The translations under genes were made by a program, and so were the position numbers. From Chromatiaceae bacterium (lineage in GTDB: Bacteria; Pseudomonadota; Gammaproteobacteria; Chromatiales; Chromatiaceae), in contig CP037918.1 in the NCBI GenBank assembly GCA_019356535.1, positions 2,311,001 to 2,375,000 of the forward strand: a DNA stretch of 64,000 bases. Reading direction: 5' to 3'. Under the pieces are notes generated by a model. It did not search any database and was not told the DNA's origin. It saw only the letters and a list, made by a program, of their open reading frames with translations. Positions 63,958 to 64,000 of this stretch are shown in pieces; within the stretch, counting starts at the first letter, position 1; each line of letters starts with the position of its first letter.

Positions 63958-64000
63958 GTGTCCTCGTGCCCCGGCTTAAGCGGAAGAGAGCCGCAAAGAA

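Overview
The window is high-GC bacterial DNA that looks like a chromosomal segment of a motile, sulfur-oxidizing gammaproteobacterium of the Chromatiales/Ectothiorhodospira type (an inference). Support comes from gammaproteobacterial housekeeping genes (ubiM-like, tex, purD, hslO, ttcA-like, truC, ychF, zapE, birA-coaX-SPOR), a predicted sulfur globule protein, a one-cysteine DsrC/TusE paralogue, a secreted rhodanese, a BigR/SqrR-type persulfide-sensor candidate and a large sigma-28-linked chemotaxis cluster. I see no prophage, insertion sequence, CRISPR array or plasmid signature.

Layout. 0-6 kb: the end of an iron-redox-enzyme-like gene, an SDR and a TPR protein in one operon, then UbiM-like and Tex on the minus strand. 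6-8 kb: a decayed copy of a sigma-28 promoter/rhodanese/chemoreceptor locus, followed by an intact CZB chemoreceptor. 8-15 kb: an LpxA-like protein, PurD, VanZ-like, MsrA, Hsp33, a UDG-family protein, a quinone reductase and a TtcA-like ATPase. 15-17.5 kb: the intact sigma-28 promoter/rhodanese/chemoreceptor operon. 17.5-22.4 kb: a 2-hydroxyacid dehydrogenase and a 1268-residue FAD/Fe-S oxidoreductase. 22.5-25.1 kb: beta-carbonic anhydrase, a half-length protein resembling the N-terminal half of sulfur oxygenase reductase, a sulfur globule protein with a strong promoter, and a SIMPL protein. 25-30 kb: an alpha/beta-hydrolase-like/TlpA fusion, a lipoprotein pair and a TraB-family protein. 29.8-30.4 kb: a gene-free hotspot of short dispersed repeats. 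30.4-34.7 kb: an RND efflux pair behind an AT-rich palindromic operator. 34.9-40.1 kb: an ankyrin lipoprotein, ZapE, the two-cysteine ArsR regulator and a hybrid-kinase/PAS-response-regulator pair. 40-42 kb: TruC, tRNA-Met and YchF.

42.2-58.3 kb is a two-transcript chemosensory cluster on the minus strand. The first transcript (sigma-28 promoter before cheY) is cheY-cheA-cheW-receptor and ends at a perfect-palindrome terminator. The second (own sigma-28-like promoter) is receptor-cheW-parA-STAS-cheZ-like-cheR-cheD-cheB-receptor-STAS. The two large receptors carry three PAS domains with the His and Trp, 49 residues apart, of the Aer2 heme/O2 sensor. Three unrelated proteins of the second transcript (receptor, CheD, CheZ-like) share an acidic ...D-(I/V)-E-L-F C-terminus, which looks like a common docking tail.

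58.4-64 kb: a DsrC/TusE-like protein, tRNA-Thr, SPOR protein, CoaX, BirA, an M61 peptidase with PDZ domain and a small membrane protein.

Taken together, the window links sulfur metabolism (sulfur globules, SOR-like protein, rhodanese, persulfide sensing) with oxygen- and redox-directed motility. All family assignments rest on motifs read by eye; no database search was possible.
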